Positions 35,084 to 42,591 of a stretch of 42,591 nucleotides of DNA are shown here, piece after piece. The notes below the pieces were generated by a model. That model searched no databases. It saw only the letters and a list, made by a program, of their open reading frames with translations, and was not told the DNA's origin. Origin of the DNA: an uncultured Alteromonadales bacterium (lineage in GTDB: Bacteria > Pseudomonadota > Gammaproteobacteria > Pseudomonadales > Cellvibrionaceae); contig CALMJT010000043.1 of NCBI GenBank assembly GCA_937864365.1, positions 1 through 42,591 of the forward strand, written 5' to 3'. Within the stretch, counting starts at the first letter, position 1; each line of letters opens with the position of its first letter. Both the position numbers and the translations under genes were made by a program.

Positions 35084-35595
35084 GTTCAAATTTTTTTAGT
35101 TTTTAGACGTAAAAAAAGTGTCAGAGTCAAATAAAAATATTTATCAGTTCTTGAGTTTAAGCATTTAAAATATTTCTTTGTGGTGAGCAATTTTTGTCCG
35201 CTCATGGGTTGTAAAGCTCCCCTGTAAAAGACTTTCGTATGAAAAGTGTGGGATTTTTTATTAGAAAGAAATTTCTAATTAACTAGCCTTTTTATTTTCA
35301 TGCTTGATAACGTTCTAATCTGCCGAAAATACGTTTATTGAGATGTTTAAAAATAGTGTCAGAGTGGATTTAAAAATACTCTTTCAAGGTTTTCTTTCTC
35401 ATCTTTGAGTGATTTAATTTAGTTGTCGCAGCGAGAAAGTAATCGCTCATACGGCTCTTCTAGTCGATTTTCAAAGTAAGAGCTGAGAGATTTACAACAG
35501 TTATTGCACGGTAATTGGTGTGAGTTTTTAGGTTTTTATTCTGATTCTGAATTATTCTCAGATCAGTTAATTCATATAATTTAAAGGATTTTTTT
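35084..35595. other. intergenic region between RAYT-like gene and hcp
   Basis: This 512-bp stretch has no gene. It contains two direct copies of AGTGTCAGAGT (35117-35127 and 35355-35365), each in A-rich context, and must carry the hcp promoter, which I cannot place. Confidence 0.55.
35117..35365 (+). repeat. pair of 11-bp direct repeats downstream of the RAYT-like gene
   Basis: AGTGTCAGAGT occurs at 35117-35127 and 35355-35365, both followed by short A-rich sequence. RAYT genes are commonly flanked by short recognition repeats, so this pair could be a relic of the element; chance cannot be excluded. Confidence 0.4.
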
Positions 35596-36084
35596 ATGGC
35601 TATTTACATGAACTTCAACTCTAACTCTCCTAAAGGTAACGTAACTGCAAAAGGTTATGAGGATTGGATCGAAGTTGATAGCTTTAGCTTTGGCGTTGGT
35701 CGTGGCATCAACATGGAGCCAGGCGCTATGTCTAACCGTGAAGCAACTCGTCCGAGCATCAGTGAAGTTGTTGTAACCAAATCTTTAGACGCTGCATCAG
35801 GCGGTCTTTTCAAGCAATCAGTAACTGGTGACGAAGGCGTTACTGTTGAGATTCATGTTGTGCAAACTGGTGCGAACTCTGTAGAAAAATACGCTGTTTA
35901 CACTTTGCAAGACGTAATTATTTCTTCATATAACATCTCAGCTGCGGCTGGTGGTGCTCCAGCAGAAACTATTGAACTTGCGTTCTCTCGTGTTGAAGCT
36001 GACCTTACTCACGCAGATAAAACTCACAAAAATACTACCAACATGCGCGTTGGTTACGATCTTACTACTGCAACTCCTTTATAA
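35596..36084 (+). CDS. hcp: T6SS tube protein Hcp (TssD)
   Basis: This 162-aa Hcp has AIYMNFNS at the start, KGNVTAKGYEDWIEVDSFSF and GRGINMEPGAMSNREATRPS. The rest of the ring-forming beta-barrel includes YAVYTLQDVIISSYNISA and a C-terminal region with VGYDLTTATPL. Hcp hexamers stack into the inner tube and can carry effectors. Length is normal and no fused effector is present. Its codons look more selective than neighbours, as expected for a highly made protein. A strong terminator follows, so it forms its own transcript. Confidence 0.97.
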   Translation: MAIYMNFNSNSPKGNVTAKGYEDWIEVDSFSFGVGRGINMEPGAMSNREATRPSISEVVVTKSLDAASGGLFKQSVTGDEGVTVEIHVVQTGANSVEKYAVYTLQDVIISSYNISAAAGGAPAETIELAFSRVEADLTHADKTHKNTTNMRVGYDLTTATPL

Positions 36085-36110
36085 GGAACTCTGCAGCTGG
36101 TATGCGTTGA

Positions 36111-36137
36111 AAAGGCGGCTTTATGCCGCCTTTTTTT
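36111..36137 (+). terminator. rho-independent terminator after hcp
   Basis: A 9-bp stem AAAGGCGGC (36111-36119) pairs with GCCGCCTTT (36125-36133), with a 5-nt loop and a run of seven Ts. Confidence 0.95.
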
Positions 36138-36401
36138 GTTGATTTTAAAGTCACATTTTTTTCTGGGTTAGTCTAGACAAGCAAGCTAAAGGTTAAACCT
36201 ACGGTTTCGATGAGATTGCGATATCATAAATTTGGTTTGTGATTTTCTTAGAAATGTAAATTTTGTCTAGTATGTAACGTATTGGCGGCTTTTTAATGAT
36301 TTTTTCCCACGTTACAATCAGCTGAGAATAATTTAGTGTTTAAATCTGTGTTTTAAACAGTTACGTGAAATCGTAACTCCACAAGTTAATAGGGATAAAA
36401 A
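36138..36401. other. upstream region of vgrG
   Basis: No gene is seen between the hcp terminator and vgrG. The vgrG promoter must be here because the terminator separates the two. I see no clear sigma-54 site. Confidence 0.5.
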
Positions 36402-38282
36402 ATGTTAAGTCAGGAACGTCGTTTAATTCATGCAGACAGTCCTCTTGGTGCAGATGCATTTATAGTTACTCATCTATCCGGTAGCGAGCGAATTTCTGAT
36501 CTTTTCCAATTTTCTTTATCAATTCTTTCTGATAATCACGAAATTCAGCAAAGTGATCTTGTAGGGAAGGCTATCACGCTAAAAATTACCTACGAAGGTG
36601 CCTCCGGTGATCGATACGTTCACGGATATGTAAACACGTTTAGTCAGTCGGATGTTGACCCTTCTGGTATGCGTGCATACAGCTTGACCATGGTGCCGGG
36701 ACTTTGGTTTACCTCGCTGGCGTCCAATAATCGAGTTTTTCACGAAAAAGACTCTATTAAAATTATTGAAGAGGTTTTGCAGAGTTACTCTGGGTTTGTC
36801 AAGTTAACAAAAAAATTAACCAGTACCTATTTGACGAAAGAATATTGCGTGCAGTACGAGGAAACCGATTTTGCCTTTATTTCGCGTTTACTGGCAGAAG
36901 AAGGCATTGCTTATTACTTTAAGCACTCCAGTGGTGCTCATGAGCTGGTTCTAGTGGATGACGTTAGTGGTTTTTACGATTGTGAAACTAAAAAGGTAAG
37001 CTACAGTGGTGGTGGCTCTGATCCAGAGCAAAATAGTATCGTTACGTGGCGCAGAAACACTGAATATCATATTGGTGGCGTTGATTTTACTGACTACAAC
37101 GAATACACAACCACATCCATTAACAAGGTTTCAGAAAAAACGTCTTCAAAACTTAATGATGTCAGTAAGTTTGTTATGAAGCATCATGGCTTATACAAAT
37201 TTCAGAAGTCGAAAGACACCGAACATAAGTTGGACGATGCGTACAACAAAAATTTAGTAAAAAACTTGTTAGAAGCAAATCAGCAAGTCTTTGACACGGC
37301 TAACGGAACCAGTGATTGTGCGGTTTTTTCAACGGGCGGTAAATTTCCTTTTGAGCATACCTTGTCTTCTGAGAACGGTAAGTATTTGTTAGTCGCGCTC
37401 ACGTTATCAATTTCTGATTCCAATAAAGCTGATTCTACCTACGCAAATGAGTTTATTTGTGTTCCAGAAAAAGTCATGCCTCGGCCAATGGCTCCTGCGT
37501 ATAAATCTAAGGTTTATCATATTCAGACGGCAACTGTACTTGAGGTGCGTGCTACTACTGCTGATTCCTCTAAAGATGAGTACACGCAGGTCAAAGTCAA
37601 ATTCCCTTGGAATTCTGAGCAGAACTCCTGTTGGGTAAGGGTGGCCCAGGCTTATGCCGGGAAAAATTGGGGCGCAAATTTCGTTCCTAGGATTGGTCAA
37701 GAGGTCATTATTAGTTATCTGAATGGAGATATCGACAGGCCTATTGTTACTGGCGCGCTATACAACGGTACCAATCTGGGGCCGAATTACACGGCAACAC
37801 AGAGCGGCTGGAAGTCTCAATATGAAAGTAGTGCTTTCAATGAGCTCCGCTTTGACGATAAGCCAGGCGAAGAAGAGGTTTATTTCGAGGCAGGTAAAGA
37901 TCACACGGTTTGGGTTCATAACGATGAGAAATCCAAAGTAGATCATGATCAAGAACTAACTGTTAAAAACAACCGTACGATCATTGTGACTGAAGGTAAC
38001 GAGGCGACATCCATTAACAAGGGCAATCAGTCATACGCCGTCAAATCAGGTAACTACACTCTCACGGTGGACAAGGGTACTCAAACGACCACGGTTAAAG
38101 GTGCCATTAAAATTGAATCGAAAACATCCATCGAGTTGAAAGTAGGTGGTAGTACCATTAAGTTGACCCCAGCGGGTATCGAAATTAAGGGTACTACCTT
38201 GAAAGCCGAAGGCAGTGCAACGGCTACCGTGAAAGGTGGTGGTACTCTAACGTTGAAAGGCGGAGTCACCTTAATTAACTAA
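36402..38282 (+). CDS. vgrG: T6SS spike protein VgrG (TssI)
   Basis: This 626-aa VgrG has a gp27-like part (SPLGADAFIVTHLSGSERIS, then ATYDTDFAFISRLLAEEGI-like EETDFAFISRLLAEEGIAYY). An OB-fold follows (TQVKVKFPW, SCWVRVAQAYAGKNWGANFVPRIGQEV). The gp5-like triple beta-helix then has repeated short strands, ending GGTLTLKGGVTLIN. There is no C-terminal effector domain. It sits on Hcp as the trimeric tip and takes a PAAR on top. A DUF6931-like gene follows 57 bp later and is probably co-transcribed, so it may be an adaptor, cargo or cargo partner. Confidence 0.97.
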   Translation: MLSQERRLIHADSPLGADAFIVTHLSGSERISDLFQFSLSILSDNHEIQQSDLVGKAITLKITYEGASGDRYVHGYVNTFSQSDVDPSGMRAYSLTMVPGLWFTSLASNNRVFHEKDSIKIIEEVLQSYSGFVKLTKKLTSTYLTKEYCVQYEETDFAFISRLLAEEGIAYYFKHSSGAHELVLVDDVSGFYDCETKKVSYSGGGSDPEQNSIVTWRRNTEYHIGGVDFTDYNEYTTTSINKVSEKTSSKLNDVSKFVMKHHGLYKFQKSKDTEHKLDDAYNKNLVKNLLEANQQVFDTANGTSDCAVFSTGGKFPFEHTLSSENGKYLLVALTLSISDSNKADSTYANEFICVPEKVMPRPMAPAYKSKVYHIQTATVLEVRATTADSSKDEYTQVKVKFPWNSEQNSCWVRVAQAYAGKNWGANFVPRIGQEVIISYLNGDIDRPIVTGALYNGTNLGPNYTATQSGWKSQYESSAFNELRFDDKPGEEEVYFEAGKDHTVWVHNDEKSKVDHDQELTVKNNRTIIVTEGNEATSINKGNQSYAVKSGNYTLTVDKGTQTTTVKGAIKIESKTSIELKVGGSTIKLTPAGIEIKGTTLKAEGSATATVKGGGTLTLKGGVTLIN

Positions 38283-38339
38283 TGCTTAAAACACCTGTTT
38301 GTTGGGTTTGACAAGATAAAGTTTAGAAAAGAGTGTTAT

Positions 38340-38915
38340 ATGTCTGAATGGGTTCGTATTAACGAAATTGTAGCTGCTCCGTTATTGAGTCAGTTTGAAG
38401 TGAGTGAAGATGCCGAGTCCCTGCTGTCACCAAACGCTACCACGCGTGCGAATGTTGAAGCTCTAGCTGATGCGGGATTCTACTTTGATGCTATTAAATT
38501 ACTGGCGCACGCCTTGCCTAAGCGGGAGGCTGTTTGGTGGGCGTGTCTTGCTTCGCGGCAAGCGCAGACACCAGATACCGACCAACACAATATTGATGCT
38601 CTTGTTGCCGCCGAGGCGTGGGCACATAAACCAACGGAAGAAAATAGGCAGCGTTGTAAAGCTCTAGGCCAGCTTACTAAATCAAAAACACCGGCTAGCT
38701 GGGCTGCAACTGCTGCAAGTTGGTGTGCCGGTAGTATTGCAAACCCTGGTGAGCCAGAGGTTGCTCCACCTGCATATTTGTATGCTCATGCGGTTGCTGG
38801 TTCTGTTACCTTAGCTGCGTCGTTTATTAATCCTGACAATCCAAATGAGCATATGAAGTATTCCTTGCTTCAAGGGGCAAATCTTGCATCTGGAGGTAAT
38901 GGTATTATCAACTAG
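38340..38915 (+). CDS. DUF6931-like T6SS-linked protein
   Basis: This 191-aa protein of unknown function resembles the DUF6931 family found near T6SS genes: AGFYFDAIKLLAHALPKREAVWWACLASR, AAEAWAHKPTEENRQRC, and SWCAGSIANPGEPEVAPPAYL. It is mostly helical, has no signal peptide or clear catalytic motif, and has an Ala- and Trp-rich core. It directly follows vgrG, and a terminator-like hairpin comes after it, so the two form one unit. A role as VgrG-linked adaptor or effector-related protein is inference from position only. Confidence 0.75.
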   Translation: MSEWVRINEIVAAPLLSQFEVSEDAESLLSPNATTRANVEALADAGFYFDAIKLLAHALPKREAVWWACLASRQAQTPDTDQHNIDALVAAEAWAHKPTEENRQRCKALGQLTKSKTPASWAATAASWCAGSIANPGEPEVAPPAYLYAHAVAGSVTLAASFINPDNPNEHMKYSLLQGANLASGGNGIIN

Positions 38916-39437
38916 ACGATAATCTCTTCTTTTGAACGCCTTAATTAGGATAGGAGAGTTTTATATGGGTAAAACTTACATATAAAACTCTTTTGTTCCA
39001 CATCCGATTTTTTACCGGTTGATTCTGCTTAGTACTGGTTGATCCTACTCGATGGAAACATTGTAACCTCGCTAACCACCTTTGTTATGCATTATTTGTT
39101 ACTAAATTTAAGTATAAAGTTCAAGTTATCACTTCCCATAAATATTAATTGTTATAACTTTTCTGTAATTAGTCGCTCATGTTAGTATTACTGACAGTTT
39201 CCCGAGATTATTCGAGTCTTTCGGCCACAATTAACCTGTAGTTTTTAGCAAAACTAGATTGTTAATTACTCGTGTAAAGATGAAATTTAAATGCAATTTT
39301 AATATTTTTTATTAATTTCATTTTTGTGGTTTAAGGTCACTTTTTAAAAGGGACACTGTGTAAATCTTTACGTGCTTCATCATGTTTATAGGATTTGATC
39401 ACGTAAAAACAATGAATTTACGGCTAGGTAATATAGG
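38916..39437. other. intergenic region between the vgrG unit and ppkA
   Basis: This stretch holds the hairpin at 38955-38994 and the unseen ppkA promoter. I see no gene in it. Confidence 0.6.
38955..38994 (+). terminator. terminator-like hairpin after the DUF6931-like gene
   Basis: A perfect 13-bp stem (AGAGTTTTATATG at 38955-38967 with its complement at 38979-38991), an 11-nt loop and a short T-run (38991-38994) mark it. It lies 40 bp after the gene's end. The stem is AT-rich, so its strength is moderate. Confidence 0.7.
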
Positions 39438-42059
39438 ATGTTGAAAAAGCCCGAGCAAGGTGCCAGTGCTGATAATACGGCGGCAAATGACAAGACAGTC
39501 ATCGTACCTAATCAAAACTCTAAATCTGATTCGATCCCGGACGATAAAACTGTTTTTGTTGCACAAGAATCGGTAAATGCTCAATCTCGCAGTTCATCAT
39601 CTTCAACTCCTGACGATCGGACCGTTATAGTTGAATCTTCTGCGTCTTCGGATAAAACCCACATTTCATCAAAGCCCTACGAGAGAAAACCAATAGGTGG
39701 GGCTACCAGTCCTCAGCAGGTTGGAGCGTCACAGTCACGGGTTATTAGAAATCGTTTTCAGCTAGACTCTCTCCTCGGCTCTGGCGGTATGGGTTCAGTA
39801 TGGCTCGCGCTTGATCAGCGAAAAATAGAGGCCAAGGATCCATATCCTTATGTGGCTGTTAAGTTACTAAACGAGGATTTTAAATCACATAAAGAGGCGT
39901 TCGTCTCTTTGCAGCGCGAGACTCAAAAGTCTCAGACTCTAGCGCATCCTAATATTGTTACTGTTTATGATTTTGACCGTGATGGAGACAACACGGTCTT
40001 CATGACAATGGAATATCTCAAAGGGCATCCGCTCGATAAAATTCTAAAAGACGCGTCTGGTCAAGGTCTAGATCAAGACCAAGCAATGGGCATTATTCGT
40101 GATATTTCTAGTGCGCTGATCTACGCGCATTCACACGGAATTATCCACTCGGATTTTAAGCCAGGGAACATTTTTGTTACCGAATCGGGAACAGCAAAGG
40201 TTCTGGACTTTGGTATCGCAAGGGTAGCTGCAGAAAGCTCGGAAAATAACTCTGGTAAAAAACAAGATACATTTGATGCGGGTATTTTCTCTGCATTAAC
40301 GCCGGCTTATGCCAGCTTCGAAATGTTTGAGCGTCGCGACCCTGATCCAAGTGACGATGTTTATGCGTTAGCTTGCGTTGCCTACGAAATGTTGAGTGGG
40401 CGTCACCCGTATGATCGAAAACCTGCTAACAGTAGGGATTTACCTGAGCTTCAAAAAATTCAATTTCTTACCCGATGGCAATGGCAGGCTCTAGAAAAAG
40501 CCTTAAAAATACGGCGCGAGGAACGCACACCATCTGTTGAAGAGTTTGTGCATCAGTTCTTTAAGAAGAGAACTAATCCACTTATATATGTTGTTGCAGC
40601 TGTGCTGGCACTTGCTATTGGCGGCGGTGTTTATTTTCAAGTGCAAAAGCGAGAGGCCGAACTTTTAGCGGTCGCAGAGCAAGAGGCTGCCGCTCGAGAG
40701 GAAGCTGCTAAACAAGAACAGCGCTTCGATAATATTAAATCGCAGTTGGAGAGACATTTCTCAGATGTTGAGCTGGATCGAAATATTTTGAGGGAAGATT
40801 GGAAACAAGAAACTGAGGCTTATCTGGAAGCTTATAAAAATTTTCCTGAATCTAGCGAACAACTTATTAGTGATTACCGTTATTCTGCATCAAATAAATT
40901 TTTGGATTTAGCGAGAGAAAAGCTTGTCATTGATGATATTTCATCGGCGGATTTGGAACAGGTAGCTGCAAATATTACGGTTGCCGATGCCTATATCTCT
41001 GAAGCTCGGTATTGGACAATTACAAACCCTCATATTGATGAAGTTGTCGGTGAGAAAGCACTCGCGCAATTATCTTTAGATACACAAATCCAAGCACTTG
41101 CGGATGCGGAGCAGGCTCGTTTAATTGCTCAACAAAGACGTGAACAAGCAGCTTTGCAAGCGTCTCAAAAGCAAAAATATCAGCGTGAATTGCAAGCCGC
41201 AGAAAGCAATGTCAAAAGTCATTTTCAGTGCAGTCAAGATTTAGATGTCGCGGGTGTGCCTGGTGACGCGGTATTAAATTTCCGGTCACGCTATCCTAAA
41301 GAGTCTGCGGCTTTAGAGTCTGGTCTCGCAAAAGAAATGGCTAACTGTGTTACACAAGTAGCAAAAAGAAATCCAGTGAAAGCGAATCGTATTTTACAGT
41401 CTTCTTTAGCATTGTTTTCTGGTAGTGCAGCTGCATTTGCTGATGTCAGCATTGACTATTGCGGGCATATCCGAACCGGTTCTGGTCGATTGTGCCGTGA
41501 TCCTATTGTTGATGGCAAAAGGCCTCCGGTTATGGTGGTGGTGCCTTCTGCTGAGAATATCGATATCAAACTAGCCATTTCACGCTCTGAAATCAGCAAC
41601 AGCGATGTGATTTCCTATTGTAAATCGACTGGCAAGTGCTCTGTGCCTTCTGATGAGTTACCTGCAACGAATTTGACAGCTGCGCAAATGGAAGGTTATG
41701 CGAAATGGCTTTCGGAGTTAACAGGTAACACCTACCGTCTGCCAACTCTCAGTGAATGGTCAGCTGCGGCTAATGGTAGAAGCCGTCGAGAAGATCCCAA
41801 CCGTAATTGTTTCCTTAGATTTAACGGCATAACCAAAGGCGATTCTTTGGTGACTGCTGACTCTGGTTTAGAGAATGATTATGGCTTGATTAATTACTCT
41901 GGTAACGCTCAAGAATTGGTCAGAAATGGCTCAGGTTATTCCGCAGTTGGCGGCAGTATCGAAGATCCAATGTCGCGTTGCACTGTAGAAACAGTTCATG
42001 ATCATGATGGTTCAGCAGATGCCATTACTGGTTTTCGCGTTGTTAGAAACGTAAATTAA
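39438..42059 (+). CDS. ppkA: T6SS Ser/Thr protein kinase PpkA with C-terminal FGE-like domain
   Basis: This 873-aa protein has a disordered N-terminus (1-~100) with four Thr motifs (T20, T38, T62 and T74; DKTVIV, DKTVFV, DRTVIV, DKTHIS). A kinase domain follows (~105-365) with G114-S-G-G-M-G119, K142, catalytic HSDFKPGN (H237 to N244) and DFG (257-259). One TM helix lies at ~382-404, then a coiled coil and a periplasmic C-terminal FGE/sulfatase-modifying-like domain (~714-870). The catalytic loop has Ser in place of Arg in HRD. The kinase starts the T6SS Thr phosphorylation cascade that PppA reverses, and FHA TagH reads the mark. Confidence 0.95.
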   Translation: MLKKPEQGASADNTAANDKTVIVPNQNSKSDSIPDDKTVFVAQESVNAQSRSSSSSTPDDRTVIVESSASSDKTHISSKPYERKPIGGATSPQQVGASQSRVIRNRFQLDSLLGSGGMGSVWLALDQRKIEAKDPYPYVAVKLLNEDFKSHKEAFVSLQRETQKSQTLAHPNIVTVYDFDRDGDNTVFMTMEYLKGHPLDKILKDASGQGLDQDQAMGIIRDISSALIYAHSHGIIHSDFKPGNIFVTESGTAKVLDFGIARVAAESSENNSGKKQDTFDAGIFSALTPAYASFEMFERRDPDPSDDVYALACVAYEMLSGRHPYDRKPANSRDLPELQKIQFLTRWQWQALEKALKIRREERTPSVEEFVHQFFKKRTNPLIYVVAAVLALAIGGGVYFQVQKREAELLAVAEQEAAAREEAAKQEQRFDNIKSQLERHFSDVELDRNILREDWKQETEAYLEAYKNFPESSEQLISDYRYSASNKFLDLAREKLVIDDISSADLEQVAANITVADAYISEARYWTITNPHIDEVVGEKALAQLSLDTQIQALADAEQARLIAQQRREQAALQASQKQKYQRELQAAESNVKSHFQCSQDLDVAGVPGDAVLNFRSRYPKESAALESGLAKEMANCVTQVAKRNPVKANRILQSSLALFSGSAAAFADVSIDYCGHIRTGSGRLCRDPIVDGKRPPVMVVVPSAENIDIKLAISRSEISNSDVISYCKSTGKCSVPSDELPATNLTAAQMEGYAKWLSELTGNTYRLPTLSEWSAAANGRSRREDPNRNCFLRFNGITKGDSLVTADSGLENDYGLINYSGNAQELVRNGSGYSAVGGSIEDPMSRCTVETVHDHDGSADAITGFRVVRNVN

Positions 42060-42082
42060 TAGATTTTTGAAAAGGACTTTTC

Positions 42083-42591
42083 ATGAAACCGATGAAATCT
42101 TTTATTCATCTTTCGTGTGCTTTTATTACAACTGTATCAGGCTCGGTGTTAGCGCAGCCTGATTTCGGCCCTAATTTTGGTACCACCAGTGATGGTCGAC
42201 TTCATATTATTAACGATCGTGATTTAGAAGAAGAATATCGCAACAGAGCGTTAGAAACGGCTGGGCCAAAAAACGACACTAATATTGCCAGTGTGCGTGA
42301 GCGAGACGAAGAGTTACGAATTAATGTAAAACAAATTCAATTCGATCGAATTCCGTCTTTTCCTGAATTGGGTATCACTGAAGAAGAAGTTTTATCCAAG
42401 GTTGAGGAATGGCGATCTGAGTTGATGCGAGAAGAGCAGCAAGGCGATCATGGATTTACTGCCGATGAATTAAATAGCCTGGGTAATTATTTAGCGTCTG
42501 TAGAAGCTTTATCTCGTCCCGGAAATCTACGTGGAGAGAATTTAGATGGCTTGATTGAATTGCTTAGGGAGCAGCACTCTAAGCGTGGAAT
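42083..42591 (+). CDS. 5' part of a secreted protein, probable TpsB (ShlB/FhaC-like) transporter
   Basis: This frame runs off the window end; 169 complete codons are seen. A signal peptide (MKPMKSFIHLSCAFITTVSGS, cut after VLA) is followed by a charged region (~28-70). INVKQIQFDRIPSFPELGIT then leads a mixed region ending in LREQHSKRG. The order of these segments resembles the N-terminal part and first POTRA of ShlB/FhaC/HecB two-partner secretion transporters, which export large TpsA proteins across the outer membrane. No barrel is visible because of the edge. It starts 23 bp after ppkA with AAAGGAC as ribosome site and may be co-transcribed with it. Confidence 0.6.
   Translation, partial: MKPMKSFIHLSCAFITTVSGSVLAQPDFGPNFGTTSDGRLHIINDRDLEEEYRNRALETAGPKNDTNIASVRERDEELRINVKQIQFDRIPSFPELGITEEEVLSKVEEWRSELMREEQQGDHGFTADELNSLGNYLASVEALSRPGNLRGENLDGLIELLREQHSKRG

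Overview
The window comes from an AT-leaning gammaproteobacterial genome. A marine cellulose- or polysaccharide-degrading relative (Cellvibrionales-like) is my guess from overall protein style; it is an inference, because no rRNA or other taxonomic marker is present. It holds two large contact or killing-related systems side by side: an R-body (Reb) locus on the left (about 1-7.9 kb) and a complete type VI secretion system (T6SS) from about 8 kb to the right edge.

Left region (1-7.9 kb): an AraC-type regulator is followed by seven small genes that share the RebB repeat pattern. Four are close RebB paralogues of 88-95 aa, one is a short divergent copy, one has a long disordered tail, and one is a more distant copy. 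After these come two unrecognised genes and a protein with an HNH-nuclease-like zinc/active-site signature. A perfect 17-bp inverted repeat (37-53 and 7667-7683) brackets the whole block, and the right copy starts a dense cluster of related inverted repeats. This looks like a self-contained, possibly mobile R-body cassette.

T6SS region (8-42 kb): all thirteen core components are present. Rightward operon 1 is a second TssC-like gene, tssE, tssF, tssG and tssH. Leftward operon 2 is tagH, tssJ, tssK, tssL, tssM, tagF, tssA, tssB and tssC. Further units carry hcp, vgrG with a DUF6931-like gene, a free-standing PAAR gene, the kinase ppkA and the phosphatase pppA. The Thr phosphorylation circuit PpkA / PppA / FHA protein TagH is complete. 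The PpkA N-terminus repeats a TVIV-type threonine motif that also begins TssL, which predicts the FHA docking sites.

Two apparent insertions interrupt the T6SS. One is a probable Fur-controlled trio (porin, FMN-binding protein, PepSY membrane protein) between tssH and the PAAR gene. The other is a RAYT-like transposase relative, lying between tagH and hcp, that has lost both histidines of its HUH motif. The right edge cuts a secreted protein that resembles the N-terminus (POTRA region) of a two-partner-secretion TpsB transporter. No tRNA, rRNA or CRISPR array was seen.
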